NCBI GenBank assembly: GCA_037043235.1 | Contig: JAWRVZ010000103.1 | Span: 869,501 to 933,500, forward strand | Reading direction: 5' to 3' | DNA from: Rhodeus uyekii | Taxonomy: Eukaryota; Chordata; Actinopteri; Cypriniformes; Acheilognathidae | Length of the DNA stretch: 64,000 nucleotides | In this document: positions 29,601 to 38,318 of the stretch, in pieces | Layout of the letters: each line of letters begins with the position of its first letter | Numbering within the stretch: position 1 is the stretch's first letter | Program-made: the position numbers and the translations under genes | The notes under the pieces: generated by a model | What the model was told of the DNA's origin: nothing | Database searches by the model: none | What the model saw: only the letters and a program-made list of their open reading frames with translations

Positions 29601-31156
29601 GAATAAAATCACAGGCTTGTGAATCAAATTTGAATCGTGAAATTTGTCAAAGCCCAGCTCCAATACTCTAAAACGTTTTGGCCAAATCAAATCACAATAT
29701 TTTAATCATAAAATTCAATAAAATTTCTTGAACAGACAAATACACACAAAGTTGTGTTAACATGCCTGTCTCGGTAAGTATTCTTGTAAACACAGTCAGT
29801 TTTGTCTTAAGTGAATGTAAGCTGCTGATAATAAAATAGTGAATGTGTATTAGTATATTAGATCCGTGCATTCGCTCTTAAAGTTACAGCAGCCTATAAA
29901 TACCTGCTGCTTGCTGTCATTAATGTTAAAACACATCTTTAACAAAGATTTATCTGTATTTAATTTATACAGTGAACACTATAGTGTTATTTTATATTTA
30001 ATGATTGCATTTCCATACCTGAATACTACTGTCAGAGATTACTTTATCTAGAAATTTGTTGTATTGTATTTATGTATGCTTATAACTTTTGTGTTTGCGT
30101 TCTTATTTTATTATTGACTGTTCAATTATTAAAAGCTAGAATTTTCCAATGGTATCAGAGTACTTAAAGTGGGATTTAAGTAATAAATGAAAAGCAGTGT
30201 TATATTAACATTGCCCCTTCCCCCCATTTTTTTTGTTTTGTTCTTGCTGATCCGAAAAATGATCCGATCTGTGACTCAAAAACCATAATATGATCTCAAC
30301 TGTGAGTTTAGTGATCTATTGCACCGTTACACCCTATTTACCACCAGAAACCACTTGGTTCATTGAGAGCCTGACAACGAACTCTCTAATCATTGTCTTA
30401 TCTTCCACAGGTTTCTCCAAATCCTTCCCGCTGGATGGCTCGTTGTTTGACAGCTGGCTGGCTCAGTCGGTTCACATCACTGCAGATAACATGCTGAGCC
30501 AATGGTCTCTGTCCGGAGAGAGCGATGACCCGTCTGCCAGCCTCCTGTCGGACCAGCTCCTGCAGGGCGAGGAGAGCCTGCTCAACCTGATGATGGACCA
30601 CTCCATGAAGTCCACCTGGAAAACACCTCAGGTGGGCCGCAAGGCAAGGGTAATGCCACGCAACCGCAGGAAGTCTGTCTCGCTTCCACGGATTGGATCC
30701 ACAGTTAAAGGCAAGGTTTGGTCTGAGGACCAGCGACCCAAACGAGGAGAGCGAGCACGCCATCTCCACCACTATCACAGCCGCAGTGAGAGCAGGCCAG
30801 ACCCTTTGCAGCCAGCCATCTCCAAAATGGACTCGTGCCACATTTCCGAGGAACACAGCACTTGGGATGGCGGTGCGATCACTGGGGATACGGAGGGTAA
30901 CAAGCGCTCGCAGATGGCTTTGCGTCTACGTCTACCTAGACCAGGCAAGTCACGGTCTAGGAGTGAAACGACGGTTGCTTCTCTCCAGAACAGCACTGGG
31001 AACAACACATCTGCACCGGATACTGAGACGGACGGCTATTTCTCCGATGCAGAGCAGAGTGACACTGAATTGCGCTCGTCCAGCCGAAGGTTGCGCTTGC
31101 CCCAACTGCATGCTGGGAAGGAGCAAGTAGTTCGACGAAGTGTGCTCGCCTCCTAA
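168..31156 (+). CDS. jade2: jade2 (phf15): JADE-family PHD-finger protein, 5' end outside window
   Basis: Nine exons join in frame (168-253, 2217-2374, 5566-5738, 7519-7730, 8322-8489, 12590-12706, 13870-14373, 15259-15376, 30411-31156), giving 759 residues plus stop; all junctions are AG/GT. Numbering from the first complete codon: EPL1-like region about 30-180; PHD1 with C183, C186, C200, C203, H208, C211, C224, C227; extended PHD about 228-335; helical segment 370-510; C-tail. JADE2 rather than JADE1/3 is chosen from AIPEPVVR, LPELDELT, CSMPSC and the end VVRRSVLAS. Known of the family: JADE proteins are nuclear scaffolds of HBO1/KAT7 complexes with ING4/5 and MEAF6 that direct histone H4/H3 acetylation; PHD1 reads the H3 tail, and JADE2 has also been reported as an LSD1 ubiquitin ligase. 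The start codon and roughly 20 residues are missing because they lie left of the window. No break is seen, so the gene is probably functional. Confidence 0.96.
718..1889. mobile_element. hAT-type element with 8-bp TSD (composite)
   Basis: Terminal inverted repeats CAGGGGTCGCCAAC (from 726) and GTTGGCGACCCCTG (to 1881) are flanked by identical octamers GTTTAGAG (718-725 and 1882-1889). The 8-bp TSD and CAGGGG ends fit the hAT superfamily. The interior contains a second hAT-like sequence with a fossil transposase piece. It lies in a jade2 intron. Confidence 0.85.
1196..1495 (-). pseudogene. fossil hAT transposase C-terminal fragment
   Basis: The - strand frame contains IYPHVYQLSKLFLCTPASSV followed by PCERMFSKAGEIV. 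This resembles the hAT C-terminal dimerisation region (consensus-like VPASSVPSERVFSxAG). Only about 50 residues are recognisable, with no catalytic part, and the piece sits inside another hAT element. It is not expected to be functional. Confidence 0.7.
2217..2374 (+). CDS. jade2: jade2 exon b (EPL1-like region)
   Basis: Acceptor TTCTTTCAG, donor ending in split Arg (AG|GTGATA). Encodes VFRTDFITAMKLPDS through DPWRQEWEKGVQVP to EAIPEPVV. The DPWRQEWEKGVQVP core is a JADE hallmark, and the AIPEPVVR end is specific to JADE2. This N-terminal segment lies in the part of JADE that contacts HBO1. Confidence 0.96.
2608..2671. repeat. 64-bp perfect palindrome with (AT)23 core
   Basis: CAAGGCATC, then 23 AT units, then GATGCCTTG: the whole 64 bp equals its own reverse complement. 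It sits in a jade2 intron and is followed directly by GTAT/GTGT low-complexity sequence to about 2755. Such sequences can extrude cruciforms and are unstable in vivo. Confidence 0.95.
2745..3655. mobile_element. two abutting TIR-type transposon fragments
   Basis: The left part begins CAGTGGAGTTTGGTTATGTC, the same terminus (inverted) as at 51855-51935. The right part (about 3050-3655) matches the arms of the element at 21192-23701 and ends CTGAGGTATTACTGTA. Both look like Tigger/pogo-type or similar non-autonomous elements. The right part lacks its left end. Confidence 0.6.
4284..4297 (-). promoter_or_regulatory. candidate CTCF core motif
   Basis: The reverse complement reads CCACAAGAGGGCGC, a close match to the vertebrate CTCF core. 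It lies in the 2375-5565 jade2 intron. The same motif is carried by some fish repeats, so occupancy cannot be judged from sequence. Confidence 0.35.
4699..5145. repeat. likely MITE in jade2 intron
   Basis: Begins TAGGGCTTGATGCATCATG and ends near TTGTCCCAGCCTG, with GATCGATTCTGAGAC and CCGATCCAGTATCG facing each other. This resembles the dispersed fish MITEs built on GGGCTG and GATTC motifs. The boundaries are uncertain. Confidence 0.4.
5566..5738 (+). CDS. jade2: jade2 exon c (linker plus YDLDD-WLELVN motif)
   Basis: Acceptor CCCCCTAG, donor CTAG|GTGAGA, phase 2 to 1. A variable, proline-containing stretch is followed by NRYDLDDLDVAWLELVN, the conserved EPL1-like helix. The first half diverges from mammalian JADE2, as expected for a linker. 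Confidence 0.94.
5739..7518. other. jade2 intron, no gene seen
   Basis: AT-rich intron with a short CA-rich tract at about 6640-6670. The open frames here are short and lack family similarity or splice support. Confidence 0.7.
7519..7730 (+). CDS. jade2: jade2 exon d (first half of PHD1)
   Basis: Acceptor TTTCTCAG, donor CACCAG|GTATTT. Encodes LPELDELTMEQVV, the invariant [20 protein letters not shown] and the first five zinc ligands of PHD1 (four Cys and the His). The exon ends at VHQ, exactly where family members split PHD1. Confidence 0.97.
8322..8489 (+). CDS. jade2: jade2 exon e (second half of PHD1, start of extended PHD)
   Basis: Acceptor CCTCCTGCAG, donor GAG|GTATCA, phase 0 at both ends. 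Encodes ACYGILKVP, the last three PHD1 ligands (C211, C224, C227), then KCLLCPRRGGALKPT and WVHVSCALWIPEV of the extended PHD. Confidence 0.97.
9141..9205. repeat. (GA)n/(GT)n compound microsatellite
   Basis: A pure GA run from 9141 to 9173 passes into GT/GC repeats and then GA/GACA repeats. It is in the 8490-12589 jade2 intron, and the leucine/serine and histidine/threonine open frames over it are artefacts. Confidence 0.95.
10298..12000. repeat. TGTTGGGGAAAG MITE, copy 1 (split by a hAT insertion)
   Basis: Starts TGTTGGGGAAAGGTACTTTT and continues with the GCATTACTCC / GTTACTTT motifs common in fish MITEs of this type. It matches the copy at 47563-48090 across much of its length, including TTTTTTGTGCAAGTGAG and CACATTTAGTCTAGAA. 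It is interrupted by the element at 10772-11919. Confidence 0.7.
10764..11927. mobile_element. hAT-type element, CAGGGGTGGGCAAACT ends
   Basis: The element proper is 10772-11919 (1148 bp), with ends CAGGGGTGGGCAAAC and TTTGCCCACCCCTG. Flanking octamers are GTCTAGAA and ATCTAGAA (one mismatch). It contains a GC-rich block at about 11139-11395 that recurs at about 51440-51690. No transposase is visible. Confidence 0.82.
12590..12706 (+). CDS. jade2: jade2 exon f (extended PHD)
   Basis: Acceptor GGACACAG, donor ATACAG|GTGAGA, 39 codons in phase 0. Encodes SIGCPEKMEPITKVSHIP, SRWALSCSLC and TGTCIQ, the zinc-binding middle of the C2HC5HC2H extended PHD. It is too short for most open-frame listings. 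Confidence 0.96.
13001..13778. mobile_element. hAT MITE with perfect 8-bp TSD
   Basis: The element is 13009-13770 (762 bp), between two identical octamers GTATAGCA (13001-13008, 13771-13778). Ends are CAGGGGTGGGCAAAC and GTTTGCCCACCCCTG. The CpG-rich interior is nearly the reverse complement of the element at 22683-23345. It sits only 99 bp upstream of jade2 exon g. Confidence 0.92.
13870..14373 (+). CDS. jade2: jade2 exon g (end of extended PHD and helical region)
   Basis: Acceptor TTTCCACAG, donor GAAAGG|GTGAGT, 168 codons. Starts CSMPSCSVAFHVTCAFDHGLEM, closing the extended PHD. A charged variable linker follows, then the conserved helical block VDFLYQYWKLRRKANFN and QEQDVLYRRLKLFTHLRQDLER. 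Confidence 0.97.
15259..15376 (+). CDS. jade2: jade2 exon h (helical region end)
   Basis: Acceptor TTTCTTTCAG, donor split Gly (GGAG|GTATGG). Encodes VRNLCCMVTRRERIKHSLCN and LQEKIFSLQIQLLEKDLAG. The heptad-like leucines suggest a helix or coiled coil in the region used for complex assembly. Confidence 0.96.
17699..17830. repeat. CATTTAGCAGACGC dispersed repeat, copy 1
   Basis: Contains CATTTAGCAGACGCTTGTAT then CCAAAGCGACTTA and GAATACAGAAAGCGATTCAT. It matches the copy at 29216-29345 over more than 100 bp. This tail is very common in fish genomes; I do not assign a class. Confidence 0.75.
18502..19371. mobile_element. putative hAT-like element, CAGGG ends
   Basis: Ends CAGGGCTAGAATTACA and TGTAATTCGAACCCTG form inverted repeats. 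Flanks share ACCTTC (left ...CTACCTTC, right ACCTTCGA...), so the target duplication is imperfect. The interior has GGGGCACCAAGGC-type repeats near the left end and a GC-richer centre. Confidence 0.6.
20621..20678. repeat. (TG)n microsatellite
   Basis: An uninterrupted TG run of 58 bases in the last jade2 intron. The His/Thr-rich frame on the - strand is an artefact of it. Confidence 0.97.
21556..22682. mobile_element. hAT element 1 of stacked pair
   Basis: The element is 21564-22674 (1111 bp), with ends CAGGGGTGTCAAACTCAA and TTGAGTTTGACACCTATG. The octamer CTCTAAGC lies on both sides (21556-21563, 22675-22682). The interior is AT-rich on the left and CpG-rich on the right, where GTACCGAGCCTGAACAGTTA matches, inverted, sequence near 2990-3030. 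Confidence 0.88.
22675..23353. mobile_element. hAT element 2 of stacked pair
   Basis: The element is 22683-23345 (663 bp), with ends CAGGGGTGGGCAAACTAC and AGTTTGCCCACCCCTG. It is flanked by CTCTAAGC at 22675-22682 and 23346-23353, so it shares an octamer copy with element 1. The interior is an inverted relative of the element at 13009-13770. Confidence 0.9.
23866..24146 (-). repeat. LTR-like direct repeat, left copy
   Basis: On the - strand it starts TGTCACAATTCCCCATGTCT and reads into TTTAAACCCTCAG. The segment GGGTTTAAATGCATAAGATG plus ATGAGTAACA recurs in the same direction at 26218-26250, and GTCCTTGAAA recurs at 26868. LTR identity is inferred from the TGTCACA start and the paired arrangement. 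Confidence 0.5.
24340..25712. repeat. 30-bp minisatellite (about 35-45 copies)
   Basis: The unit is AAGACCACCACAGCTCAGCA plus GACCAGACTG. Copies are in exact 30-bp register from about 24720 to 25710 and degenerate to the left. Variants (CAGCAG/CAACAG, AGACTG/AGAGTG, CCACCA/CCACCG) are intermixed. Because 30 is divisible by 3, long frames stay open on both strands; the array lies in a jade2 intron, and none of these frames has splice or family support. Confidence 0.95.
26165..26895 (-). repeat. LTR-like direct repeat, right copy (split by a SINE3)
   Basis: Shares AAACATCAGGA, GGGTTTAAATGCATAAGATG, GTGAGAC.CTAATCAATGAA and AAGGGTCCTTGAAA with the left copy in the same order and direction. It is interrupted from about 26272 to 26770 by the SINE3. 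Together the copies flank the 30-bp minisatellite. Confidence 0.5.
26275..26765 (-). mobile_element. SINE3 (5S-rRNA-derived SINE)
   Basis: Read on the - strand, the head (about 26765-26665) contains CACCCTG, GAAGCAAATCAGGGTT, ACCTGGTCAGTACATGGATG and GGAGACC, matching the second half of 5S rRNA including its internal promoter region. The body and the tail near TTTAGCACTTTTTC follow the known zebrafish SINE3 layout. It lies antisense within the jade2 intron. Confidence 0.82.
27981..28616. mobile_element. hAT MITE with perfect 8-bp TSD
   Basis: The element is 27989-28608 (620 bp), with ends CAGGGGTGCTCA and TGAGCACCCCTG. Identical octamers ATCTAGGT lie at 27981-27988 and 28609-28616. It is in the last jade2 intron, and no transposase is seen. 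Confidence 0.92.
29216..29345. repeat. CATTTAGCAGACGC dispersed repeat, copy 2
   Basis: Contains CATTTAACAGACGCTTTTAT, CCAAAGCGACTTACAA and GAATACAGAAAGCAATTCAT, collinear with the copy at 17699-17830. Confidence 0.8.
30411..31156 (+). CDS. jade2: jade2 last coding exon (C-terminal tail)
   Basis: Acceptor TCTTCCACAG after a 15-kb intron; 247 residues and a TAA stop. Begins GFSKSFPLDGSLFDSWLAQS, matching the JADE2 SFPIDG-SWLAQS block. Low-complexity basic and serine-rich sequence follows, then the acidic DTETDGYFSDAEQSDTE motif and the family end VVRRSVLAS. No intron breaks this tail. Confidence 0.96.
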
Positions 31157-32942
31157 AACTATTTTTGGATGCCATGGTGTCGCTCTAGTGCTATCGCGAT
31201 CATTAGTAGGAGTCTTGGTCTCTCGCAACTCATCCAGACCTTCAGCTGTAATGGCTTGTGTTCTTTTCTTGTTTTTTCTGTCAGAGTATATTAGCCAGTC
31301 GCCTACATTTATGCAGCCATAACCATTTGTGCTTGACAAAAGAACAAGAAAAAGTCGGATGTGTCCTTTTGGGAAGCAATAGGATCTGTCCTGGAACAGG
31401 GACAATGACGTGGGCATTATAACGTCTGTTCAGGTTGTATTTGTTTTGAATGAACATGTATGTTGTGTGTCTCCAGAGGATTCCAGAGGATGAGGCTACT
31501 TTAAAATGATTTACAGAGAAAGTATGACACAAATAAGCACAAATAGCCGTTGGAGAATGTAGCACACATGTACCCGTCGTCGTATGCACTCATTCGCTTT
31601 GTCAGAATTTAGACGAACCAGCATCACTAGCAGGGCACGTTTCAGCGTAATCCTTGCGTGTACATGTGTGTGCCAGTGGACAGATCTGAGCACAGTTTGG
31701 GTCAGTCGATCTCAAGTGGTCCAAAAGTTGTAGAGTTGGTTGCTTGACCATTTTTATTTCCCTCAGAACTCCATAAGCTGTAGCTTTGTAACCAGCTCAA
31801 TCGTAAACTAATCTGTTAAAATGGGAGCTGTCTCAAAATGTAAATGTTCTGCATGTGTTCACACGAGACCATTTGGGAGCAGGCGTCACAGTTTCGTCAC
31901 TGCAGTTCCACATGCAGAACAACTGTCGTTGAAGACAGTCTTTAAAGTGAAACGCGAATGTTTATAGTTACAAGCCATTAAACGTGTAGACTGGACTGAT
32001 GAAACCTGCGATGAACAATAGATCTACATAATATTCACATATGCAGTTCATACAGGGAATAATGTATTAGTCCTATAGTTACAGCATGAAATCACATTTA
32101 AACCTAAAGTCGGGTTGCAAAAAGGCTGAAAATTTCCAGAAACTTTTCAAAGGTTTCTGAAAATTTCACAAAAATCCAAAGAGGTTTCTGGAAACTTTGC
32201 AACCCATCAACTTACTACTTGCAACCCCAAAAAACAGGCAGAATACCATGTTCATATCGTACAATTCAGATTTTTCATCTAAGAATTGTGAAATATAAAC
32301 TCAGAATTACCTTTTTATTATTTTATTCCATGTTATCCATGCTACTACAGAACTGTTAGTTCTTTTGCCATCCGATAGGCTCTGCATGCAAAAATAGCTG
32401 TTTGCAAACATACACCAAATGGTGTATCTACAGTAAGTACCCCATATTACAACATTACAGCTAAGACTTGAATCCTTTCTATCAGAAACTGTCCGTAAAA
32501 TTGAACTCTGAGCAATTGTGATCGTTGCATTTGGGCTGAGTAACAAGAATGTACAAAATATTTACTTGTTTGTGTATTTTCTAATTTACTCTAAAGATCA
32601 AGCAGCTTTTTCAAGGATACTGAAGTGTCCATAAATATCCGTATAACATCAAATTTATTTGGAGACATGACACAAAGACAACGCTGTGGTTAAACCAAGT
32701 AAAATAAACATTAGAAATTGTGGTTTTGCAATACCAGTACATAGAGGTACATTATAAATGATCAGGCAACCTCCACTGGACCACTTGTGATGGTGTGACC
32801 TAGTTAAATCTAAACAATGTATTACTTTTTTCTTTCGATTTTGGGATCTTTTCGTGAGATTCAAGCTTTCTCTTCCATTTATTTTGGTCCATTTGTTCAG
32901 AAAAATCTATTGTCATTCTCCATTAAAGCGTGCCTTCTGTAG

Positions 32943-32969
32943 CCCCCCCCCCCCCCCCCCCCCCCCCCC
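32943..32969. repeat. poly(C) run of 27
   Basis: An uninterrupted homopolymer of C in the putative jade2 3' UTR. Its length is likely to be unreliable in assembly and polymorphic. Confidence 0.95.
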
Positions 32970-34699
32970 AATCAAGCTAATAATCAGCATGTTTAACCAT
33001 TTTAATACAATGATGGCAATCAGAAATGAAAACCTGCTTGGTCCAAAAGCTCATACGAAAGTGTCGAGGCCGTAGGTGCCTAGAGAACAGCATCCTACGC
33101 TGAAAAACAATCCTGCGTTAGCTAAGTGCTGTTCATAAACCATCATCAAGTCAGTCAATGTTTGTTGACGTATGTACGAATCAACTCATGGTGTTTATCT
33201 CAGGGTTAAAGAGAAGCTATTTCAATCATCTCTGAAAAGTTAAAACCCGTACATTCACCAACAATACCGTGTTTATTTGGCAAAGCTTCACGCGTGTTGA
33301 GAGGATCTTCTCGCAGTATAATGATGAAACACTGAGTTTTTCTTTCTTTTTTTTGTGTCTGATGATGCCAAAGAAAAGTAAGTCAGAATATGCTCTGAAG
33401 TGGATGTAAACATTGTGTCTGGATCTTCTGAAGATCTCGACCTGCACTGAAGTCCACGTGTGCACTCCTGGATCGCATCATCAAACGAGCATCGTCGTCC
33501 TCAGCGATCACATATGTGAGGTCCACCCGAAGTCTGATGCTCTGTGTAGAAATATTTAGTTAACCGATGTCGCGTGTCAATAAGCAGAGACCCGAGGGAG
33601 CAACAAAGGGTTAGTTCGCCCAACAAGGACAGTTCTGTTACCATGTATTCAGTCTCATGGCGTTCCAGACCCGTATCAATGCTCCTTTCCATGCAGTGAA
33701 AGTCAATGGGTCCAAAAAAGTAGTCGTTAGTCCTTGCGCTACATTCCAAGTCTGAGGAACCGTCTTTGTTTACTGAAAACCTTCTCCAAAATACCCAAAA
33801 TCTTCTATCATAATCCCCAATGTCGTGGCATATTGGCGAACCGCAGAAGAGTCATACGGGTTTGGAACGCCTCCACGGTGGATGAACGGTTCTTCACTCC
33901 TCGTTCTGACTCTTCATCGGCTTAAACCGTGATGGCTGTCTGACCACAGACAGCGACCTGTACAGATCTCATGTATCTTAGCTGCTTTAATAGGGATTAA
34001 TCATAGATGCTGGTCATTTGCCGTTCTCTGGTTCAGTATGCACCAAACGCACTCATGGAATACTGTGCCTTTAGTGATCTAGTTTCAGCCACCCGCAAGA
34101 ATTCACGCTTCTTTATCATGCTTCCTTGCCGTTTGTGTACCAAAACTATAACATATACTCTACGTAATCTCTGTAAATGTTCAGCTTCTGTGCAATCATT
34201 TTCCGGACGAGAATGACGGAGTAGATCTCGACACTTGTGTTTGTTGGCAGACATGTTGTTGGTGATTATCCACTTCAACATCTTTGCACTTGGTGTTCTT
34301 TCGTCTTTATTGCTGGCTTTCATTTAAAAACTGCTGGCTGCTGGTAATCATCAAAAACAACACGGGGTGTGCGATATTGACAAAAAAAAAACAAAAAAAA
34401 TTCTGCTTACAATAATTAGGTGTTGTTTTACTGATTGTGTTCTTGTATCGGTACCCGGGCTGGTTTTGTCACGGATAGCTGATGCACAAAAACATTCACA
34501 TTCTTCATATTCTGTTAGTTTGCACCAGTAACTGAATGAACTCTTCCATTAAAATTACCATAAAGCTGCACCTGAAGTGGCATTTAAATGTAGTTACACA
34601 GTCGGTTTAGTGCAGACTAGCGGTGGTGGGAATTAATTTACAGCGCAATCACAATCCTTACAAATTTAATGGTTATAAAAACGGTAAAAAAAAAAAGGT

Positions 34700-35305
34700 T
34701 AATAAAAATTAATCCGTTCCGAGGTTGGCTTCGTGAGTCGATCTTTTTGTAAGTCAGTCAGGCTTTTTCATGTAAATTGCCTAATCCGTTCCAAGCCCTA
34801 TGAAAACGCCGATTCTCAATTATCTCCCTTTCCGTCTCCATGGAGAGCATCCTTTTCTCCCCTTTCACTTCAGCTACAATCTTCACATCCATGGCTAGTG
34901 ATTAGAAAAAAGTTTATGTTATGTCAAAATAATGGCGATGCAGCACGATGAAAACAAAACTTGTATGTGAAAGCGCGGACGAACTTTATCGTTAGCGTAG
35001 CACAGACGAAATGGGAGAGGAACGCCGCTACGCAGAGGCTGGTGGGAACAATGCTGACCAATAGGAGAGCAGGATGCTGCAGCGAAAGCTAGCATCAGAG
35101 CCGGGAGACAGCCAATGGGAGAGCGGGACGATTGGTGCGAGTTTCAAAACAAAACTCAGAAATTGTCGCCTCCGCCGAGATTTCGCTTTTCGCATCTTAA
35201 TCATTTTGTTGTAACTTGGGCGAAACAAAACTCTGAAATCTTTTATTGTACGTCGAACTTTTCGTACGTAGAGCGTTTCGTAAGTCGGGGTTCTACTGTA
35301 TATTA
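34700..35305. mobile_element. TIR-type transposon fragment in jade2 3' UTR
   Basis: Contains repeated AATCCGTTCC motifs and ends CGTAAGTCGGGGTTCTACTG at about 35300. That end is the reverse complement of the sequence at 63903-63950, so two oppositely oriented copies exist in the window. No intact transposase frame is visible; the left boundary is unclear. Confidence 0.65.
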
Positions 35306-36726
35306 AAAATGAACTATATTTTGGACTAAAACCCCCAGTAGGCAGTGCCAAGTCACTGTCTTAATGAGTGAGTCACTAAATCATTCACTCAACAGATTTA
35401 AAACCGACTCATTCAGTAACGAAGCACTGGTGCGTGTTTCTCAAACTCAAAACGGTTCTGCTGTAGCTTTGTTTAGAAATATTGTAGTTGGTGAAACAGT
35501 CTAGACATGGAACTCATTTAATATAAAATTCATGTTGGTTGAATTTTATAAAATCAATATCACATTTGCAGTCATGCAGATATTTGAGAAAACAGCAACA
35601 ATCATGATTATAAATATAAAAGAAAAACTCATACACATTTAATTTTGGGTCCGCAGTGAAAGCGTTCTCTCTCTAGACGCGTTTGGTTTGTGAAAAGTGA
35701 ATGACACTCGATAATGTCAGCTCTCTTTGTTAAAACAACAATTCTTATATTATCATAGGCGACTCATCGCACACCCCTTTTCTTTTGGTTTTATAGGTCA
35801 GTTTTTATACCGTTTTTCTCAGTTCGGCCTGAGAGGACATCTTTGTTCTTGCCCTGGAGTAAAGTTACGGGGAGTCTACGACTGGTCGAATAATAATCAG
35901 TTCCTCTGGTGGATTCCTTAATGCAAATAGTTAAATCTCACAAAGACATGGCTGATGAAGAATCATATTTCCATCAACAGAAATAAATTATATATTGCGT
36001 AAAGAAAATGTCAATTTTTTTAGAAACATTAAGGCTCTTTTAAAAAATATATATATTTATTTTTTTGACATTTTCACATCCACCCTTGACCGAAATATCC
36101 TTCAGTGTTGTGGTACAGCTCTGCTCCGTTCAGATGTGGCCCAGTTCACCGATACTCTGAACTTCTGCAGTGCTTTAGAAGCCCATCAGGAAAGGTCTCT
36201 TCTTTGTCCAACAGTAGCTTTTGCTGGTTTATCAAAGTCTGAACTCTCTCTCTTGACTTAAATCTGGGAGAGAAGCAGCACTGGCAGGCTATACTCTATT
36301 AAGAATCACTTGTGTCCCGTAAATCAGTCGACATGTTCCGCTCGACACGGTTACGAAATGATGGTATGAATGTTACAGGAGTTCATCCTATGTTCTTTGT
36401 TTCAAAGAATGTTGTGCCATTTGTTAATAGCAGAGATAACTATTGAACATATTAAGAAAAAAGAGCTATTTTAAATTATTTTAGTTTTTTTTTTTTTTTT
36501 TGCTATATTTATTTTCTTGTATTGGAAATCTTTATAGAAGGAAAAAAGACAAGTATTTTTCATCAGTGCAAAAACCTATTTTTCTGTTTTGTACATTTTC
36601 CATGTTAAGCAGTCTTTAGAGCAATATAATGTTCATGTGACTGTATGTGCATGCTGTTTGTGATGCCTTAATAACAGCTCCCGTCCCATCATCGCCAGCG
36701 CTCGGCTGTGGTCGACCAGTGCAGTC

Positions 36727-36732
36727 AATAAA
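36727..36732 (+). terminator. AATAAA polyadenylation signal, probably jade2
   Basis: A canonical AATAAA lies in non-repetitive sequence, followed within about 35 bases by T- and GT-rich sequence (TCTCTGCGCTCTGTGTGGC). It is the best-formed + strand signal after the jade2 stop, but transcript evidence is not available here. Confidence 0.5.
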
Positions 36733-36848
36733 GCTGTGCTTTCTGTCTACACGTCTCTGCGCTCTGTGTGGCTACACCTCACAAAAACACACGTAAACAC
36801 CAGCATAACCAAAGCTATCGGTAAGATATTTACATCTTCAGCTCTGTG

Positions 36849-36861
<13 letters not shown>

Positions 36862-36908
<47 letters not shown>
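36862..36908. repeat. (AT)n microsatellite after an A run
   Basis: A pure AT run follows 15 or so A residues. It lies just beyond the likely jade2 3' end. Confidence 0.95.
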
Positions 36909-36909
<1 letters not shown>

Positions 36910-36911
<2 letters not shown>

Positions 36912-38318
36912 AACATAGCTTTTGGAAGCTTATAAAGATGCCATATTTGTCTAGTTTTGTTCTTCACAACTTTTAGATTAAAAAAATAATAATTATGATG
37001 TAATATTGGACCCTCAGTTTCACAGAGCTGAAGAGGTTTTAAGCAGGATGTTTCTTTGTATCAATCGATTCATCTGTGTTTGTTCTAAAAAATTTAGAGT
37101 AGCTCTTTCTTCAGGTTAAATCATGACACCAGACAAGTTTACACAATTGCTATAATCTGTTTTCATGCAGAAATCATGATTTGTCAAGTTCACATTCAAA
37201 TTAATTTTTCCATTTTATAACCAAATTAGAACTAACTGAAAGCACAGAGTCCTGCAAATACTCCTGTCTCTTGTGGCTGTCACTCAATGTTGAAATTAAT
37301 ATATTAATCACTGATAATATAATTTGATCAATGTTACAATGTGATGTTGATTCAAAATACCTTTTCAGCAGTTGAGTGAAATTATTTTCTTAGTTGAACA
37401 CAATCAAATGACAAAAAGATCTAAAAAAAAAAAAAAAAGCCCTTTAAAAAAATTTGGGGCAAGGACAAAAGCATTACTACATTCAAAAATAAAATTACTT
37501 TCAGATGTCTGATCTGATTTTGTTTGCAATGTCCTCTTTTTCCTTTGGGTTCACTGAAAAGTATGATACAACTGAAGAGCAAGACAACACATTTCTTATA
37601 AATTTAATAAATTCACCTTAAAGAGACTTTACACTTAAATCACACATTGGATTGAAACTTGAAAATCTTTATATACATTTTATAATTTGTGAAGAACAAA
37701 ATTATAAGAAAAACAGTCAATAGAAACTATAATCATCAACACAGGTCTGGATTCAAAACCATTCCAAAAATCAATGTAAAAAACTGAAGTCATGCTGAGT
37801 CGTTCATCACTGCAGCTCATAATGTAAGTCGTGTTTATGCTCTCATGACAACATCTGGCGTCCTGATGAGATGGAGGATGTTGTTCTGGGGAATCCCCTC
37901 CCTGACCTGCATCACTTGTGGCTTCAGATGTCCCAGAGGGTCATTGCTGGGGCTTGTCTTGCTGTTTCCTCTCCAGTGCATCTGTTGTCACTTTCATTTG
38001 CACCAAAGCAGGTAAAACTCATTCACAATCACTTTTGCTTCCTAATTGTACAGACTGATATCCCTGACATTTAACTGGTTTGGTGATATACTGTGATGAT
38101 TGAGTGTTCCTTTCTTTTTTTTAACAGTATATTAATACTTCAGTATCCAATATACCTAGCACTAAAGCAAAGTGTCCAATCTTTCCAGCCAGATTTATCT
38201 CCAACCTTAAATAAACACACCTAAAGCAGCTAAGCATGGACATCAGGATCAATTAAAACTTCCAGACAGGTGTGTTGGCTCTAAAGAGGAATAAACAGTT
38301 CTGAACAATGGTCGTTAC
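36910..38318. other. intergenic, no gene seen
   Basis: AT-rich sequence. A GC-richer block at 37800-38020 (CTGCATCACTTGTGGCTTCA region) looks like a transposon remnant but I cannot classify it. No splice-supported exon is seen. Confidence 0.6.

Larger units (their letters stand above)
15377..30410 (+). other. jade2: 15-kb last intron of jade2
   Basis: Bounded by donor GGAG|GTATGG and acceptor TCTTCCACAG, with split Gly codon phases that match. It contains most of the repeats listed between 17 and 29 kb and no convincing protein-coding exon. Remaining parts (about 15400-17690, 19400-20600, 28620-29210, 29400-30400) are AT-rich with no feature I can support. Confidence 0.85.
31157..36760 (+). 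other. jade2: putative jade2 3' UTR
   Basis: No coding exon is found between the stop codon and the AATAAA at 36727, and the strand continues without a promoter-like break. The stretch includes a run of 27 C (32943-32969), an inserted TIR-type repeat at about 34700-35300, and a complex, non-repetitive block at 36300-36730 that could be conserved 3' UTR. Calling the whole 5.6 kb UTR is inference; an earlier polyadenylation site is possible. Confidence 0.5.

Noticed and set aside
30398..31417. frames on the - strand and in the second + frame over the last jade2 exon
   Set aside because: Shadows of the conserved JADE2 C-terminal exon.
34007..34323. overlapping frames on both strands at 34.0-34.3 kb
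   Set aside because: They lie in the putative jade2 3' UTR and show no domain or splice context.
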